In this document: positions 61,336 through 64,000 of the stretch, piece by piece
Layout: each line of letters starts with the position of its first letter
How positions within the stretch are numbered: the first letter of the stretch is position 1
Origin: Paenibacillus lemnae
GTDB lineage: Bacteria > Bacillota > Bacilli > Paenibacillales > Paenibacillaceae
Direction: 5' to 3'
Assembly: GCF_012933385.1 (NCBI RefSeq)
Contig: NZ_JABBPN010000001.1
Span: 372,001-436,000 of the forward strand
DNA length: 64,000 nucleotides
Translations under genes and position numbers: made by a program
The notes under the pieces: generated by a model
Told to the model about the DNA's origin: nothing
The model's input: only the letters and a program-made list of their open reading frames with translations
Databases searched by the model: none

Positions 61336-61791
61336 ATGAAAATTGCACTGGGCACGGATCATGCGGGCATTCGCCTGAAAGAGGACATCATCAAGCTGAT
61401 CACAGACCTCGGACATGAAGTGGAGGATCTGAGCTGTAACTGTGAGACATCGGTGGATTATCCTGACTATGCACTTCCGGTGTGCGAGAAGGTGATTTCC
61501 GGTGAAGTGGACCGCGGCATTCTGATCTGTGGTACGGGCATCGGCATGAGCATTGCTGCAAACAAGGTACCCGGCATTCGCTGCGCGCTGACACATGATG
61601 TTTTCTCCGCAAAAGCCACCCGTGAACATAATGACAGCAACGTGCTGGCGATGGGTGAGCGAGTTGTAGGACCGGGACTGGCTGCAGAGATCGTGACAGC
61701 TTGGCTGACCACGGATTTCAGTCAGGGTGAGCGTCATATCGGACGTGTGAGCAAGATTAAGGCGATCGAAGACCGGTATCTGAAGGTTTAA
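61336..61791 (+). CDS. rpiB: Ribose-5-phosphate isomerase B
   Basis: 151 residues. GTDHAGIRLKEDI opens the RpiB/LacAB fold. The active-site Cys is in ILICGTGIGMSIAANKVPGIRCAL, followed by HNDSNVLAMGERVVG. It interconverts ribose-5-phosphate and ribulose-5-phosphate. It is the first gene after the ZTP riboswitch and lies at the ywlF position of Bacillus. Confidence 0.96.
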   Translation: MKIALGTDHAGIRLKEDIIKLITDLGHEVEDLSCNCETSVDYPDYALPVCEKVISGEVDRGILICGTGIGMSIAANKVPGIRCALTHDVFSAKATREHNDSNVLAMGERVVGPGLAAEIVTAWLTTDFSQGERHIGRVSKIKAIEDRYLKV

Positions 61792-61845
61792 GCTTAAAGC
61801 AAGAGAAGAGATGCTAAAAGCAAACCCGAAAAGGCGGTGCATGAG

Positions 61846-62442
61846 ATGGATAACGGAACAGTTGAACCTGAAAAAGTAAACTTGAAGGAGCAGACGGAAT
61901 CCATTGTCAGAGAATTGGCGCAGACAGCGGGCCTCAACCGAGGCAAGGTGCTTGTGGTCGGCACGAGTACCAGTGAAGTGGCAGGACGCCGCATCGGGAC
62001 CGGTGGTGCACTGGAGACGGCGGGTCAAGTGCTGGAAGGCATTGCCCAGGTACAGCGAGAGTTCGGTTTTGATACCGCTTTTCAATGCTGTGAGCATCTC
62101 AACCGTGCGCTGGTCGTGGAGCGTGAGGTCCTGGAACGTCTGGGACTGACCGAGGTTGCGGCCGTTCCGGTACCGAAGGCTGGCGGATCCATGGCGGCGG
62201 CAGCCTACCGCAGCTTGGACAACCCGTGTCTGGCTGAGTTTATTACCGCGGATGCGGGCGTGGATATTGGTGAAACCTTGATCGGTATGCATCTGAAACA
62301 TGTTGCGGTTCCGTTCAGGCCATCCATCCGCTATATCGGCGAAGCCAGAGTGAATGCAGCCTACACCCGTCCGAAGCTGATTGGCGGCGAACGCGCCGTC
62401 TACCGGCCGGAGCAGGAGAATGATTCGACCTTGTGTGATTAA
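61846..62442 (+). CDS. TIGR01440/DUF436 family protein (YwlG-like)
   Basis: 198 residues from ATG 61846, eight bases after AAAAGGCGG; GTG 61837 overlaps that site. The sequence VLVVGTSTSEVAGRRIGTGG, FDTAFQCCEHLNRALVVERE and GMHLKHVAVPFRPSIRYIG is typical of this family, whose biochemical role is unknown. It always neighbours rpiB and glyA in Bacillales. Confidence 0.93.
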   Translation: MDNGTVEPEKVNLKEQTESIVRELAQTAGLNRGKVLVVGTSTSEVAGRRIGTGGALETAGQVLEGIAQVQREFGFDTAFQCCEHLNRALVVEREVLERLGLTEVAAVPVPKAGGSMAAAAYRSLDNPCLAEFITADAGVDIGETLIGMHLKHVAVPFRPSIRYIGEARVNAAYTRPKLIGGERAVYRPEQENDSTLCD

Positions 62443-62540
62443 CATGTGAATGTAGACAACCGAAAAACCCGCTTGCTGCACAAGCTTGTTGACAAAGACT
62501 TTACCACATATACCAATAGGAATTTAGGGAGGATATCAAA

Positions 62541-63791
62541 ATGATGGAACATTTGCGCAAGGCAGACCCTGCTGTAATGGAAGCGATGGATCTGGAGCTG
62601 AAGCGTCAGCGCAGCAACATCGAGCTGATCGCATCGGAGAACATTGTAAGTGAAGCGGTTATGGAGGCTATGGGCTCCGTATTGACGAACAAATATGCGG
62701 AAGGCCTGCCTGGCAAAAGATATTATGGCGGCTGTGAGCGCGTAGATATCGTGGAAGACCTGGCACGCGACCGTGCGAAGGAACTGTTTGGTGCAGAACA
62801 TGCGAACGTGCAGCCTCACTCCGGTGCTCAGGCCAACATGGCCGTTTATCTGGCTGTGCTGAAGCCTGGTGATACCGTCCTTGGTATGAACCTGGCGCAT
62901 GGCGGTCATTTGACTCACGGCAGCCCGGTGAATGCGTCTGGTCTTTTGTACAATTTTGTAGCGTACGGTGTACAGGAAGACACGTTCCTGATCGACTATG
63001 ATGAAGTCCGTAAAGCGGCATTCAAGCATCGTCCTCGTCTGATCGTTGCCGGTGCGAGTGCGTATCCGCGTACGATTGATTTCGAAAAGCTGGCTTCTAT
63101 TGCTAATGACGTAGGTGCTCTGCTGATGGTGGATATGGCTCATATCGCCGGTCTGGTAGCAGCAGGTCTGCATCCGAACCCGGTTCCACATGCTCATTTT
63201 GTAACAACAACGACGCACAAGACACTGCGCGGACCGCGCGGAGGATTGATCCTCTGCAAAAAACCTTGGGCAGCAGCCGTCGACAAAGCTGTATTCCCGG
63301 GTTCCCAGGGTGGACCGCTGATGCACGTTATCGCATCCAAAGCGGTAGCTTTCGGTGAGGCACTGCAGCCTTCTTTTAAAGAATACAGCCAAAAAGTGGT
63401 TAACAACGCTCGTGTGCTGGCTGAAACGCTCGTAGCTGAAGGCCTGAATATCGTGTCCGGCGGTACTGACAATCACCTGATGCTTGTGGATACACGCAGC
63501 ATGGACATTACCGGTAAAGATGCTGAAAAAGTACTGGATTCCATCGGCATTACTGTAAACAAAAACGCGATTCCGTTTGATCCGACGAGCCCGTTTGTTA
63601 CTAGCGGTATCCGGATCGGTACACCAGCGGTTACTTCCCGCGGTATGGATGAGGAAGCGATGAAAGAGATCGGTAGAATCATCGCCATGACGCTTCGCCA
63701 GCCGAAGGATGAAGAGACACTGGCCAAAGCAGCACGCCAGGTGGCCGAGCTGACAGATCAATATCCGCTGTACCCTGAACTTAAGTACTAG
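62541..63791 (+). CDS. glyA: Serine hydroxymethyltransferase
   Basis: 416 residues from ATG 62541, behind GGGAGG. PLP-enzyme signatures: [17 protein letters not shown], the Schiff-base Lys in [15 protein letters not shown], and [32 protein letters not shown]. It converts serine and tetrahydrofolate to glycine and methylene-tetrahydrofolate. It is the third gene after the ZTP riboswitch. Its TAG stop lies within an ACTAGT hexanucleotide repeat. Confidence 0.98.
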   Translation: MMEHLRKADPAVMEAMDLELKRQRSNIELIASENIVSEAVMEAMGSVLTNKYAEGLPGKRYYGGCERVDIVEDLARDRAKELFGAEHANVQPHSGAQANMAVYLAVLKPGDTVLGMNLAHGGHLTHGSPVNASGLLYNFVAYGVQEDTFLIDYDEVRKAAFKHRPRLIVAGASAYPRTIDFEKLASIANDVGALLMVDMAHIAGLVAAGLHPNPVPHAHFVTTTTHKTLRGPRGGLILCKKPWAAAVDKAVFPGSQGGPLMHVIASKAVAFGEALQPSFKEYSQKVVNNARVLAETLVAEGLNIVSGGTDNHLMLVDTRSMDITGKDAEKVLDSIGITVNKNAIPFDPTSPFVTSGIRIGTPAVTSRGMDEEAMKEIGRIIAMTLRQPKDEETLAKAARQVAELTDQYPLYPELKY

Positions 63792-63811
63792 TACTAGTAC
63801 TAGTACTAGTA
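63786..63811. repeat. Hexanucleotide microsatellite (ACTAGT)n at the glyA stop
   Basis: Four ACTAGT units in tandem immediately include the glyA TAG and three further in-phase TAG codons. Confidence 0.9.
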
Positions 63812-63940
63812 TTCGGCAGGAAACTCTTGCTGGATCTTGAAATACAGGCGGGGCTGTCTCTCGTAAGTGGCGGCTGCCCTTGCTTCTGGGTGATACGTAT
63901 CAGATGCAGCAAAGTTGGGCGAACTATCCCAGCTTCCTTC

Positions 63941-63965
63941 AATAAGACTGTTTTTCAAGCTTATA
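63941..63965. repeat. REP-like palindrome, inverted copy
   Basis: AATAAGACTG, TTTTT, CAAGCTTATA is the reverse complement of the 21600 copy with minor changes. The last bases of the window (AATAAGCCC) may begin another. Confidence 0.7.
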
Positions 63966-64000
63966 TTTACAAAAATAGAGGCAATAGTCTAAATAAGCCC

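Noticed and set aside
61114..62481. 455-codon open frame on the minus strand
   Set aside because: Antisense to the riboswitch, rpiB and ywlG, all of which are well supported.
62439..63761. 440-codon open frame on the minus strand
   Set aside because: Antisense to glyA; no domain and no ribosome site.

Overview
The window looks like a chromosomal segment of a spore-forming Gram-positive bacterium, most likely Paenibacillus or a close relative. Support comes from a GerA-type germinant-receptor operon, spoIIR, strong Shine-Dalgarno sites with many TTG and GTG starts, intermediate-to-high G+C, a Bacillus-like prfA-to-glyA gene order, and a glutaminyl-tRNA synthetase, which is rare in Bacillota. 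No phage, insertion sequence, CRISPR array, rRNA or tRNA gene was recognised. Species assignment is inference.

Layout. 1-6.4 kb: TetR/MMPL exporter pair, an NCS2 purine permease, an orphan HELGH-motif protein and a FAD oxidoreductase fused to a Rieske domain. 6.6-10.2 kb: three-gene germinant receptor operon. 10.3-21.3 kb: aldo/keto reductase, diguanylate cyclase, a PerR-like regulator plus a pseudo-receiver winged-helix protein followed by catalase (with matching operators), HemD-like, SDR, ThuA-like, DEAD-box helicase, DUF3243 and a membrane protein. 21.3-21.7 kb: a cluster of short palindromic repeats. 22.5-25.7 kb: a putative operon of a small monooxygenase-fold protein, a cobalamin-binding CarH-like photosensor without DNA-binding domain, and a sensorless hybrid histidine kinase. 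26.6-28.1 kb: NADH oxidase behind a Rex-type operator. 29.3-39.1 kb: molybdopterin oxidoreductase, MOSC protein, glnS, an MFS transporter and convergent mobA/moaA. 39.3-40.5 kb: an accessory patch with a decayed toxin-antitoxin module and an A+T-rich lipoprotein gene. 40.8-46.5 kb: two TetR-controlled efflux operons (an RND pump and an SMR pair). 46.5-50.4 kb: a phospholipase D-like protein diverging from a complete CarH regulator followed by type 2 isopentenyl-diphosphate isomerase, with three tandem 11-bp repeats over the carH promoter. 50.6-63.8 kb: ychF and the conserved prfA-prmC-(two SEDS paralogs)-spoIIR-sua5-mntP-ywlE-rpiB-ywlG-glyA block, with a ZTP riboswitch before rpiB.

The genes form several coherent circuits. 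Oxidative stress: PerR-like regulator and catalase. Redox: a Rex-type site and NADH oxidase. Molybdenum cofactor: mobA, moaA, MOSC and a molybdoenzyme. One-carbon metabolism: the ZTP riboswitch and glyA. Light and B12: two separate W-x9-EH cobalamin sensors, one wired to DNA with an isoprenoid gene and one apparently wired to a phosphorelay. The second, at 22.5-25.7 kb, is the best candidate for an undescribed system. The tandem SEDS pair, in which one copy has Glu in place of the presumed catalytic Asp, is a second.
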